This document shows positions 19,301 to 27,579 of a stretch of DNA of 64,000 nucleotides, one piece after another. A model generated the notes under the pieces. The model saw only the letters and a program-made list of their open reading frames with translations, was not told the origin of the DNA and made no database searches. The DNA is from Gemmobacter sp. 24YEA27. Lineage in GTDB: Bacteria > Pseudomonadota > Alphaproteobacteria > Rhodobacterales > Rhodobacteraceae. Location: the NCBI RefSeq assembly GCF_030052995.1, contig NZ_JASJPW010000001.1:248001-312000 (forward strand), read 5' to 3'. The number at the start of each line of letters is the position of its first letter. Positions within the stretch are counted from its first letter, which is position 1. Position numbers and translations under genes: made by a program.

Positions 19301-19717
19301 AATGACGTGCTCTATGGCCGCGATGGCAATGACACGCTTTACGGCGGCGATGGCAATGACTGGCTTTATGGCGGTGACGGGGTCGACTGGCTCTATGGCG
19401 GCGCCGGGCGTGATGTCTTTCTGTTTCTCTCTGCACCAGGCGCCGCAAATGCCGACCGAATCGCCGATTTCAACCCGGCCGAGGATATGATCCGGCTCGA
19501 TGACGCGGTCTATTCCAGCCTGAGTGTCGGTACACTGGACGCGTCGCGCTTTGCGGTTGGAACGGCAGCCACGACTGCGGCCCATCGCATCGTCTACAGT
19601 CAGAGCTCCGGCGCGATCTTTTACGATGCGGATGGATCTGGCGCGGGTGAAATGGTGCTGATCGCAACCGTGACGGCAAACACTGCCCTTACTGCCGGTA
19701 ACTTCCTGATCATCTGA
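16382..19717 (+). CDS. Serralysin-like M10 metalloprotease with PPC insertion and RTX repeats
   Basis: This is a large secreted zinc protease (1111 residues). The zinc motif HEIGHALGLGH is at about residues 283-293 and the Met-turn TIMSYFDQ at about 319, as in serralysins. A pre-peptidase C-terminal (PPC) beta domain of about 110 residues (about 119-230) sits inside the catalytic domain. Downstream are calcium-binding GGxGxDxLx nonapeptides in four 97-residue modules plus a partial one (18137-19412), then the ADRIADFNP...FLII C-terminus typical of type I secretion substrates. No signal peptide; no type I secretion genes lie nearby. ATG at 16382 has GGAG with a six-base spacer; 16376 would overlap it. 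Confidence 0.9.
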   Translation: MCFLCSTQSDTPADLLSIFDSHTGGSAGGTLPASPAGNSSSAPYTLDQISGYLTDGYWGFNGGSWRAFDIGASRTITYNTSMLSPLAAAIVEYSLDVWAAATGISFINVGVTPSAFTETSDVGGSTGTATAVSTNTIIQGTIGSVGDNDYYRVTLVAGQTYMISLSRSGGSTLDPYLELRNSTGALVSSSDDPSSAAAGEYITFTASTTGTYYLVARDYSTRTGSYELTIQVAADLTFNDADASGAYAWSDMTGNTIINSFINVHDSWDTLNLNGYMLQTYIHEIGHALGLGHAGPYNGDATWGTHNLYDNDSWSATIMSYFDQADNPNDPAAYAFLATIMPADIIAIQNLYGAGSLGYQSGNTIWGPGGNVGGYFQQLLNMWGGLTAADPLIYAGNDFAFTVYDTGGNDTLNFAVFGQNQFISLVELQYSSVGGGSGNVVIARGTVIENAVGGSGNDAIIGNAAANRLDGGSGNDLLNAGAGNDTVIGGAGTDTAVMGVASGSITVTGNASQVVITSSMGVDTFIGVENFQFTNTTLTLAQVLALIGSGGPNTPTPGNDTLTGTASNDTINGLAGNDIIYGLGGTDVLYGDLGNDSLYGGDGDDWLYGGAGADHLYGGAGRDRAHYGEATAAVRADLQIPTSNSGAAAGDWYFSIEDLVGSAFNDTLLGDASGNVIQGAGGVDVIYGRDGNDTLYGGDGDDWLYGGAGGDWLYGGAGRDRVLYADATAGLRVDLQAPGTNTGIAAGDRFFEIEDLIGSAFNDTLLGDASGNMIQGAGGVDVIYGRDGNDTLYGGDGDDWLYGGIGADWLYGGAGRDRVLYGDATAGLRVDLQAPGNNTGIAAGDRFFEIEDLIGSAFNDTLLGDASGNMIQGAGGNDVIYGRDGNDTLYGGDGDDWFYGGEGADWLYGGAGRDRVLYGDATAGVRVDLQAPGTNTGIAAGDRFFEIEDLIGSAFNDTLLGDASGNVIQGAGGNDVLYGRDGNDTLYGGDGNDWLYGGDGVDWLYGGAGRDVFLFLSAPGAANADRIADFNPAEDMIRLDDAVYSSLSVGTLDASRFAVGTAATTAAHRIVYSQSSGAIFYDADGSGAGEMVLIATVTANTALTAGNFLII
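18137..19412 (+). repeat. Left RTX array: four 291-bp tandem modules plus a partial
   Basis: Modules begin at 18137, 18428, 18719 and 19010, with a partial fifth from 19301; the spacing is exactly 291 bp (97 codons). Each encodes nonapeptides (GNDTLYGGDGDDWLYGG...) followed by a spacer strand RVDLQAPG...FFEIEDLIGSAFNDTLLGD. The first module is the most divergent; the others differ at few positions. The same unit recurs in inverted orientation at 35617-36893. Confidence 0.9.
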
Positions 19718-19733
19718 TCCACAGACAGAGCGC

Positions 19734-19770
19734 GCCCCGATGGTCACATTTCCAGCCCGACCATCGGGGC
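19734..19770 (+). terminator. Hairpin downstream of the metalloprotease
   Basis: A perfect 12-bp stem (GCCCCGATGGTC with GACCATCGGGGC) with a 13-nt loop starts 17 bp after the stop codon. There is no U-tract, so it may act as an mRNA-stabilising end or Rho-assisted terminator. The rest of the 364-bp gap up to the next gene holds a GTG-initiated-looking open frame (19740-20075) of unlikely composition and nothing else I can name. Confidence 0.6.
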
Positions 19771-20081
19771 CCGGCAAACCCGAACACCTTCCGACAGCAC
19801 CGCCTGACAAAACCGGGCACTTACCACATTCAACACCGCGCATTGCCCCGGGCGGCAGGTGCAGCGTCGGAGCATTGCGCGACATCGTTGTTGCGAAAAT
19901 GTCGGGACCACCAGCAAAGCTTTGCTCAGGTCAAGATCCCCAGGGTGGCGGAGACAGCGCAGAGAGTATAATGGCCGGAAAGGCAGCTTTTTGGCTCCAC
20001 ACTGCTCCTGCGCAGCCGCTCCGGATCTTACGGAATTGGGCCGGGTGTGCTGGTAGCAGGGCCACCGACAGGTAGAGTTTA

Positions 20082-21389
20082 ATGATCCAGAACCTAGTAG
20101 ATAGTATCGCGAACCATCGGGCGAAAATCGGCATCCTCGGCCTCGGCTATGTCGGGATCCCGCTCGCGCAGCGCATCAATGAAGTCGGCTTTCCGGTATT
20201 GGGTCTTGATGTTTCAGCCGAGCGGATTGAGCAGCTGAACAGCGGCCAGAGCCCGATAAAGCATATCCCGCATCAGGCGATTGCCGCCATGCGCAACAGC
20301 GGCTTCGAAGCGACAGGTGACTTTTCCCGCGCCGCGGAATGCGATGCGCTGATCATCTGTGTCCCGACCCCGCTCAACAAATTCCGCGAGCCGGATCTGA
20401 GCTTTGTGACAGCCACGATGGACAGCATCGCGCCGTATCTGCGGGCGGGCCAGCTTCTCTCACTCGAAAGCACCACCTGGCCCGGCACCACCGACGAAGT
20501 TCTGCTGCCCTATGTCACCGATGCCGGCCTGACCCCGGGTCGTGATTTCTTCCTGGTCTATTCGCCCGAGCGCGAAGATCCCGGCAATCCCAACTTCCAC
20601 ACCCGGACCATTCCGAAAGTGGTCGGCGGCCATACACAGGCCTGTCTTGATGTCGGCAGTGTCCTTTACAGCGCCTTCATTGACCGCGTCGTGCCGGTCA
20701 GCTCGACCCGCGCCGCTGAGATGGTCAAGCTGCTGGAGAATATCCACCGCTCGGTCAATATCGGCCTTGCCAATGAGATGAAGATCGTCGCCGAACGAAT
20801 GGGGCTCGATATTTTCGAGGTCGTCGACGCGGCGGCGACCAAACCCTTCGGCTTCACCCCCTTCTATCCCGGCCCCGGCATCGGCGGTCACTGCATCCCG
20901 ATCGACCCTTTCTACCTGACCTGGAAGGCGCGGGAATACGGGCTGCATACCCGTTTCATCGAGCTGGCCGGCGAAATCAATGCTGCGATGCCCGACTATG
21001 TCATCTCGCGGCTGGTTTCGGCGCTGAACGCGCGGCAGAAATCGCTGGCAGGGGCAAAGGTGCTGGCGCTCGGGATCGCCTATAAGCGCGACGTGGACGA
21101 CATGCGTGAGAGCCCTTCGGTTTTCGTGATGGAACGGCTGCGCGAATGGGGGGCTCTGGTCGATTACTCCGACAGCAATGTGCCTGTCTTCCCCAGGATG
21201 CGGGAGCATCAGTTCGACCTGAAATCTGTGTCGCTGAGCCCGGAGGTGATCGCATCATATGACGCGGTTGTCCTGCTGACCGATCACAGCGATTTTGATT
21301 ATGAGATGATCCGCGACAATGCGCGCCTTCTGATTGATACCAGGGGCAAATATCGTGGTCAGGTCGCCGAGAATATCAGCCGGGCGTAA
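20082..21389 (+). CDS. wbpA: UDP-N-acetylglucosamine 6-dehydrogenase (WbpA-type)
   Basis: This nucleotide-sugar dehydrogenase (435 residues) oxidises the C6 hydroxyl of a UDP-hexose, most likely UDP-GlcNAc to UDP-GlcNAcA. It has the Rossmann motif [13 protein letters not shown] (about residue 17), the catalytic-cysteine segment [13 protein letters not shown] with Cys271, and the C-terminal [13 protein letters not shown] motif. Length and motifs fit the WbpA branch better than UDP-glucose dehydrogenases. It opens a run with wbpB, an acyltransferase and wbpE, which together make a UDP-2,3-diamino-glucuronic-acid derivative in Pseudomonas O-antigen synthesis. Substrate is inferred from that context. 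Confidence 0.88.
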   Translation: MIQNLVDSIANHRAKIGILGLGYVGIPLAQRINEVGFPVLGLDVSAERIEQLNSGQSPIKHIPHQAIAAMRNSGFEATGDFSRAAECDALIICVPTPLNKFREPDLSFVTATMDSIAPYLRAGQLLSLESTTWPGTTDEVLLPYVTDAGLTPGRDFFLVYSPEREDPGNPNFHTRTIPKVVGGHTQACLDVGSVLYSAFIDRVVPVSSTRAAEMVKLLENIHRSVNIGLANEMKIVAERMGLDIFEVVDAAATKPFGFTPFYPGPGIGGHCIPIDPFYLTWKAREYGLHTRFIELAGEINAAMPDYVISRLVSALNARQKSLAGAKVLALGIAYKRDVDDMRESPSVFVMERLREWGALVDYSDSNVPVFPRMREHQFDLKSVSLSPEVIASYDAVVLLTDHSDFDYEMIRDNARLLIDTRGKYRGQVAENISRA

Positions 21390-21399
21390 GGGGACATCG

Positions 21400-22371
21400 A
21401 TGTCGGATGTGAAAATAGCGCAGATCGGCTGCGGCTACTGGGGCAAGAACCTTGCCCGGAATTTCGCCGAAATCGGCGCGCTCGGCGCAATCGTCGATGA
21501 CCACCCGGCCACGGCAACGGCGATCTCGGCCCAGCACGGCGTGCCCGCGAGAACGCTTGACGAGGTTCTGGCTGATCCGGAAATCCACGGCCTTTCCTTT
21601 GCCACCCCGGCTGAAACCCATGCCGGCCTTGCCGCAAGGGCGCTGGCGGCCGGTAAGCATGTCTATGTTGAAAAGCCGATGGCCCTGACGGCTGCGGAAT
21701 GCCGGCAGATGATCGCAGCGGCAGAGCAGGCTGACCGCGTGCTTATGGTGGGTCACCTTCTGCAATACCACCCGATCTTCGTGGCGCTGCGCGAACGCGT
21801 CCATTCAGGTGATCTGGGTGAGCTGCGCTATATCTATTCGAACCGGCTTTCCCTGGGGAAGTTCCGCGTCGAAGAGGATGTGCTCTGGTCCTTTGCGCCG
21901 CATGACATCTCGATGATCCTCGCGCTGGCGAACCGGCCGGTCGCGCAGGTATCGGCCCAGGCGGCGGCCTTCGTCAGCCCCGGAATTGCTGATATGGCCA
22001 CCTGTCAGATCGGTTTCGGCGATGGGCTGCGGGCGCATGTCTTCACATCCTGGAGCCATCCGTTCAAGGAACAGCGCCTGGTGGTCGTTGGCAGCACCGG
22101 CATGGCGGTGTTTGAGGACAGCCAGCCCGACTGGGACCGCAAACTTGCCCTCTACCGCCACCGGATCGACACCAGCGGCCCGGTGCCGATCCCTGAATCG
22201 GTGCCGGCAGAATATGTCGCGGTGCCGAAGGGCGAGCCGCTGAAGGATGAATGCCGCGAATTTGTCGCAGCTATCGCGCAGGGCCGTGCCGCTCGCACCG
22301 ACGGGGCGGAAGGCCTTGCAGTGATCGACGTGCTGGAGCGCGCCTCGCAAGCGATCAAAGCCGGTCACTGA
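21400..22371 (+). CDS. wbpB: UDP-GlcNAcA 3-dehydrogenase, Gfo/Idh/MocA family (WbpB-type)
   Basis: This NAD-dependent oxidoreductase (323 residues) has an N-terminal Rossmann fold (IAQIGCGYWGKNLARN), the family's EKPMALT motif near residue 92, and a C-terminal beta-sheet domain with the HDISMIL segment. In the WbpA-B-E pathway it oxidises C3 of UDP-GlcNAcA to give the 3-keto sugar that the aminotransferase then aminates. ATG at 21400 follows a GGGGA ribosome-binding site ten bases after the wbpA stop; an upstream in-frame start would overlap wbpA. Function is assigned from similarity and order. Confidence 0.85.
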   Translation: MSDVKIAQIGCGYWGKNLARNFAEIGALGAIVDDHPATATAISAQHGVPARTLDEVLADPEIHGLSFATPAETHAGLAARALAAGKHVYVEKPMALTAAECRQMIAAAEQADRVLMVGHLLQYHPIFVALRERVHSGDLGELRYIYSNRLSLGKFRVEEDVLWSFAPHDISMILALANRPVAQVSAQAAAFVSPGIADMATCQIGFGDGLRAHVFTSWSHPFKEQRLVVVGSTGMAVFEDSQPDWDRKLALYRHRIDTSGPVPIPESVPAEYVAVPKGEPLKDECREFVAAIAQGRAARTDGAEGLAVIDVLERASQAIKAGH

Positions 22372-22372
22372 G

Positions 22373-23278
22373 ATGTTTACCGGCAATCGCATCAGGCTTT
22401 CGCGCATCGCTGCGGATCTGGGGCTTACTCTCTGGCGTGACGGCGAAATCGCCTGTGTCGGCAAAGTGCCGACGCGGCTCGACGCCCGGCTGGTGCCCGC
22501 CGGCAAAGCCGTCCATCTGGCAGATGCGGCCCGCGCAAGCGGCATCGCAGCCTATGTCGTGCCGGAAGATCTCGCCGCTTCCGTGCCGGAGGCCGCCGGG
22601 GTTATCCTCTCGGATCAGCCCGTTGCCACCGCGATGGCTGTGCATGAATATCTCTGCGATCTGCCTGGCTTTCTCTGGACCGATTTTTCCAGCGAAATCG
22701 ACCCGACCGCCATCATCATGCCCGGAGCCTTCGTCGCGCCGAAGAATGTGCGGATCGGCGCAGGAACAGTCATCGGCCCGAATGCCGTCATTCTGGAGCG
22801 CAGCCTGATCGGCGCAAACTGCCAGATCGGCGCGACCGTGGTGATCGGGATGGAGGCCTTTGAGCAAAAGGCGGGCGTCAGCCCGAAAGCGCTTTTGCGC
22901 CAGGCGGGCGGCGTCAGGATCGGCGACAATGTAAGCCTCCTGCCCGGCTGCACCATCGCGCGGTCGACTTTTGGCGGCTTTAACCACATCGGGACCGAAA
23001 CCAAGATCGACGCCCAGACCTATATCGCGCATGACTGTGTCATCGGCGAGCGGGTGACGATCTGCGCCTGTTGCGATATTTCGGGCCGGGTCGAAATCGG
23101 CGATGAAGCCTATCTTGGGCCGAACTGCACCATATCCAACGGCCTGCGCATCGGCCGCAAAGCAACAATCAGCCTTGGCGCTGTGGTCACCCGCGATGTC
23201 GAAGACGGCACCAGGGTCACCGGAAATTTCGCCATGCCGCATGACAACTGGCTGAAACTCATTCGCGATTACAGATAG
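22373..23278 (+). CDS. LpxD-like left-handed beta-helix acyltransferase
   Basis: This 301-residue protein has an N-terminal domain of about 100 residues, like the uridine-binding domain of LpxD, followed by hexapeptide repeats (MPGAFVAPKNVRIGAGTVIGPN, about 120 onward in several coils) and a C-terminal helix. LpxD transfers a 3-hydroxyacyl chain from ACP to a UDP-glucosamine derivative. Here it occupies the slot filled by the N-acetyltransferase WbpD in the related pseudomonad cluster, but it is longer and looks like LpxD. It may acylate the 3-amino group of the UDP-sugar made by its neighbours; the acyl donor is unknown. The start is one base after the wbpB stop. Confidence 0.75.
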   Translation: MFTGNRIRLSRIAADLGLTLWRDGEIACVGKVPTRLDARLVPAGKAVHLADAARASGIAAYVVPEDLAASVPEAAGVILSDQPVATAMAVHEYLCDLPGFLWTDFSSEIDPTAIIMPGAFVAPKNVRIGAGTVIGPNAVILERSLIGANCQIGATVVIGMEAFEQKAGVSPKALLRQAGGVRIGDNVSLLPGCTIARSTFGGFNHIGTETKIDAQTYIAHDCVIGERVTICACCDISGRVEIGDEAYLGPNCTISNGLRIGRKATISLGAVVTRDVEDGTRVTGNFAMPHDNWLKLIRDYR

Positions 23279-23291
23279 ACAGGGGCTCACC

Positions 23292-24410
23292 ATGCAGTTC
23301 ATCGACCTCGCCGCGCAGCAGGCACGGATCAAGGACAGGATCGACAGCCGGATCCAGGCTGTGCTGGCACATGGCGGCTATATTATGGGCCCGGAAGTGA
23401 AAGAACTGGAGTCGCAGCTCGCCGCCTTTTCGGGGGTCAGACACGCACTTGGCTGCGCCAATGGCACCGATGCGCTGCAACTGGCCCTGATGGCGCTCGG
23501 GGCTTCGGCCGGGGACGCGGTCTTCTGCCCGACATTCACCTTCGCCGCCACCGCCGAGATCGTGCCGCTTTTCGGGGCGAAGCCAGTCTTTGTCGATGTG
23601 CTGGAGACGAGCTTCAATATTGACCCGGCCAGCCTTGAGCGCGCCATAGCCGAAGCAAAACGTCAGGGTCTGCGCCCCGCCGGCATTATCCCGGTCGACC
23701 TTTTCGGCCTGCCCGCCGATTACGACGGGATCGAGGCGATTGCCGAACGCGAGGGCCTCTGGATCGTGGCCGACAGCGCCCAGGGGTATGGCGGTCTTTA
23801 TAAGGGGCGCCGTACCGGCTCCATCGGGACCATCGCGACCACCTCTTTCTTCCCGGCGAAACCGCTGGGCTGCTATGGCGATGGTGGCGCGGTGTTCACC
23901 AATGACGATGACCTCGCGAAGCTGCTCGACTCGCTCCGGGTTCATGGCAAAGGCAGCGACAAATATGACAATGTGCGCATCGGCCTGAACTCGCGACTCG
24001 ACACATTGCAGGCCGCCATTCTGCTGGAAAAGCTGGCGATCTATAAGGATGAAATCGAAAGCCGGCAGCGGGTGGCGCAGCGCTATAGCAATGCGCTGGC
24101 CAATCACTTTGCGGTTCCGGTGGTGCCAGAGGGCATGGTCTCGGTCTGGGCCCAATATACGCTGCTGGCAAAAGACACAGCCGAACGCGATGCGGCGCTT
24201 GCTGCACTCAAAGCGGCCGGCATTCCCGGCATGGTTTACTATCCCCGCCCTCTGCACACCCAGACGGCCTATCAGGATTTTCCGAAAGACCCAAAAGGCC
24301 TGCCGGTCGCCGAAAGCCTTGCCGGCCGCGTTTTCAGCCTTCCCATGCATCCCTATCTGACCGAAGCTGATCAGGATCGCGTCATTAACGCGCTTCGCGA
24401 GGCGTCATAA
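23292..24410 (+). CDS. wbpE: PLP-dependent UDP-sugar aminotransferase, DegT/DnrJ/EryC1 family (WbpE-type)
   Basis: This 372-residue sugar aminotransferase shows the cofactor region: GCANGTDALQLAL near residue 53, the aspartate in VADSAQGYGG near 159, and the Schiff-base lysine Lys190 in FFPAKPLGCYGDGGAV. In the WbpA-B-E pathway it converts the 3-keto UDP-sugar to the 3-amino form. It follows the LpxD-like gene by 13 bp and completes a four-gene sugar-nucleotide module. A terminal loop (LHTQTAYQDFP) is typical of enzymes acting on UDP-linked sugars. Confidence 0.87.
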   Translation: MQFIDLAAQQARIKDRIDSRIQAVLAHGGYIMGPEVKELESQLAAFSGVRHALGCANGTDALQLALMALGASAGDAVFCPTFTFAATAEIVPLFGAKPVFVDVLETSFNIDPASLERAIAEAKRQGLRPAGIIPVDLFGLPADYDGIEAIAEREGLWIVADSAQGYGGLYKGRRTGSIGTIATTSFFPAKPLGCYGDGGAVFTNDDDLAKLLDSLRVHGKGSDKYDNVRIGLNSRLDTLQAAILLEKLAIYKDEIESRQRVAQRYSNALANHFAVPVVPEGMVSVWAQYTLLAKDTAERDAALAALKAAGIPGMVYYPRPLHTQTAYQDFPKDPKGLPVAESLAGRVFSLPMHPYLTEADQDRVINALREAS

Positions 24411-24453
24411 TCTGGCGCCGGCGGTCCGGCAGGGAATGGGAAAGGGGATACGG

Positions 24454-27400
24454 ATGGCAGATGATGTCTTCACCATCTCGGACGGTGATACGACTTATAA
24501 GCATTACTTGCCGGATCATGAACTGGACTACGTACAGAAGTTTGTACGCCAGAACGCAACCCCATATGAGCTGGAAATGCTCCGGGATATGGCAACAAGG
24601 CTGCATCCCGGAGATATTGTCTTCGACATCGGCGCGAATGTCGGCAATCACACGCTGTATCTGGCGAGCCGGGTTGGCTGCCATGTTGTGGCATTCGAAC
24701 CGAATACCCATCTGGCAGAGGCCATCAGCCAAAGCGCCAGGCTGAACAACCTCTCCGAGCTGATTACTGTTAAAAATGTCGGTGTCGGCGACCGGCGCGG
24801 CAATGCACATTTCGTAAAGGAAATTCCCGAAAATCTCGGCGGTCAGAGCATTGAGATGGGGGCCGGCACGATCTCGGTGATCCCGCTCGACTCACTGAAA
24901 AAGCCCGCGCCAGTGCGTATGCTGAAGATTGATGTCGAAGGGTTCGAGATCCCGGTTTTGCGCGGCGCGAGGAAGCTGATTGCCCGTGACCGGCCGGTTA
25001 TCTATGCCGAATGTCAGAATGAGGCGCAGTTCCGTGAAGTATCGGCGCTGCTTCTCGACATGGAATACCTCGTGCATTCGCAATTCAACGCCACGCCGAC
25101 TCATCTCTTCATTCCGGCGGAGCAGACCAGCCTGTCCGCCTATTCGCGTGAGGTTGTAACTGAAAAGACTGGCGAGATTTACAGGCTGAACGAGCGCTAC
25201 ACGGAAACGCGGGGCTCACTCGACGCGGCCAGCAAAAAGTATTACAATCTCGGCCTGCGTATGAATGAGGCCACCGAAGCCGCGAAGCAAAAAGATGCGA
25301 AGATCGCGAAGGTGGAGCAGGAGATCGTTTCGCTTGGCAAAATTGCAAGCGAGCGCGACCTGAAAATTGCCAGCCTTGCGCAGGACTCCGGCAAGCTGGC
25401 GGACCAGCTGAAAGTGGCGGCGAAAGAGGCAGGCGAGACGCGGCAACTGCTGCAGATCGCCGAGGCGGCGAAGCTTGCGACCGAGCAGAAACTCGACGCA
25501 GAGCGTACCATTGCGTTGACGGAACGCAGCGCTGCCCTTGCCGAGCGCAATGCGGCAGCGGCGGAGCGCAATGCGGCCCTGGCAGAGGGCATCGTCGCGC
25601 TGGAGCGGCAGAACGCCCTTCACAGAAAGCTGGAGACCGCCGAGGCGGCTTATGCAGCTGCCCAGTCCCGCCTCTCTGCGCTCGGATCCGAGCGCGATGC
25701 GGCGCGGGCGCAAGCGGATGCTTTCCGGCAGGAGCGTGATGACGCGCAGGCCGAAATCGACATCCTGGCAAAGAAAAGCGAGGCCCAGCGTGACGCGCTG
25801 CGCAAGATCGAAGACCGTCTGACAGCGGTGCAGGCGCAAGCCGCTGAAGACCTCAGCGCGGCCCGCGCCTATGCCGTGAAGCGCGAAAATGTTGCACTCG
25901 GCCTGAAGCGCCGCATGGAGCTGGAGCTTCAGGCCGCACATGCCATAACCCGCAAAGAGCTTAACGGTGCCCGCAAAGACCTGGAAACCCGGCAGACGGC
26001 GCTTGTCGGTTCCCAGAAAGCCCTGGCTTCAACCCGCAAGGCACTCTCGGAACGCGCATCGCTGCGGCGCCACTTCAGGCTTGTTCTGCGCAAGCGTCTT
26101 GGTCTCGGCAGCGAAAAACCCGCACCGGCCACGGGCGGCAGCGCTTTCGCAGAAGGGGTGCTCAGATTTCACGACACACGTGTCATGCGCGCGCTCTCGG
26201 ACACTCTTGCCCCCGCGGGCTGCGCCGCAAATTCGGCAACTGGTTGCGCCACAGGGCAAAGCCGCGCCCGCCGACGCTGCGCAACCCGATCGCACAGCAG
26301 CCCTCTGCGGCCGGTCTGCCGGGCAGCGTGGTCCCGGCCACCGCGTCTGTTTTCGCCATGACAGCCTCCGAGGCACTAGCGCCGGATCTTGCGCTGTCCT
26401 CCGCGAAGCAGCAGTCGGCCGCACTTGGCGAAGCGCTGGCGAAAGCGGATTTCATCGTGCTGGTTAACGCCTATCCCGCAGGCGATGGCGCTTATGGCGG
26501 AGAATTTATCCGGACCCGTGTCGATGCCTATGCCGAAGCGGGGCTGCTGGGATGTGTGATAGAGTTGAACGCGCGCAACCGCGACCTGCAGCAGGATCCG
26601 ACCGGAACGGTTCCGGTTTTCCGGATCCCCGCTCATGAGGCAGAAGCGCTCGCCCGCAGGCTGGGCACGGTCAGGGGCACTGTCCTGGTTCATTCACCAT
26701 CGCCCCAGACGCAGCAGCTGCTGCCGCAGCATATTGATGGCAAGCGGCTGGTCTACTGGTTCCACGGTTTTGAGCTGCGCGATATCCGCCGGCTGTCTTA
26801 CAACTTCACCACCGAGGAACGTGAGACGCGGCGCGCAAGCCTTGATCTGACCAACCGGCAACGCTGGGAGGCGGCGCGCGCGACCTTCGCCAATCCCGAT
26901 ATACGGGTGATCTTCGTATCAGATTACCTGCGTGGCATCGCCGGTCGCGATGTCGGCAGTCTGCCCACGCGCTCCTCCGTGATCCACAATTTCATCGATG
27001 GGGATTATTACAGTTTCGTACCGGCCGCCCAGCGCGGCAGCGGCAGGATCCTGCTCCTGCGCCCGTTCAAGCAGCGCAATTATGCCGGCGACATTGCGAC
27101 CCGGGCCGTAAAGCTTCTGGCTGATCGCCCTGGATTCGAGCGCCTCAGCTTCACCATTCGTGGCTTTGGTCCACTTTACGCCGAGAATACCGAATTCCTT
27201 CGCGGCATGAGCAATGTCACCTTGCAGGAGCAATACAGCAGCCGCGAAGAAATGAAGGCGCTTTACGCGAGCCACGATATTGCGCTTTGCCCGACGCGGC
27301 ATGACACCCAGGGCGTGAGCCTCGGAGAGGCGATGGCCAGGGGCATGGCCTGTATCTCAAACGATGTCACAGGTATTCCGGAATTTGCCGGTCAGGGAGC

Positions 27401-27572
27401 CGCTGTTCTGGTGCGCCCGGACGATGTGCGCAGCTATGCGGATGCGATCTGGGATCTGGCGCATGACAGGCAGCGGATCGGCAGAATTGGCGCTGCCGGC
27501 GCGGAGCGTGTTCGCAGGCAATGCGGCCTGGATGCCACTATCCGCCGTGAAATCGCATTGCTCAGGGAATAA
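24454..27572 (+). pseudogene. FkbM methyltransferase - coiled coil - glycosyltransferase fusion, one-base frameshift
   Basis: Restoring one G at the run 26217-26219 joins two frames into a single 1039-residue protein. Residues ~40-220 are a FkbM-type SAM-dependent methyltransferase (DIGANVGNHTLYLA, KIDVEGFEIPVLRGA). Residues ~260-560 are a long charged coiled coil rich in Ala, Glu and Arg. From about 610 there is a GT-B glycosyltransferase with the C-terminal pattern CPTRHDTQGVSLGEAMARG. Without the correction the first part ends in an alien tail. Such proteins usually modify and extend cell-surface glycans. ATG 24454 is preferred for its GGGGA ribosome-binding site. If the break is real, two separate polypeptides might form. 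Confidence 0.75.
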
Positions 27573-27579
27573 TGCAAAG

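Noticed and set aside
18137..19412. Periodic repeats considered as a CRISPR or VNTR array
   Set aside because: The period is 291 bp, there are no unique spacers, and the frame is kept throughout; this is protein-coding repetition.
17672..19885. Long antisense open frame (737 codons) opposite the RTX array, and a similar one at 35217-36734
   Set aside because: They are the reverse reading of the 291-bp modules, which happen to lack stops; repetition makes them look like a protein family, but the sense frame has all the motifs.
19740..20075. Plus-strand open frame between the protease and wbpA
   Set aside because: Its start overlaps the hairpin after the protease, there is no ribosome-binding site, and the peptide is low in hydrophobic pattern; treated as intergenic.
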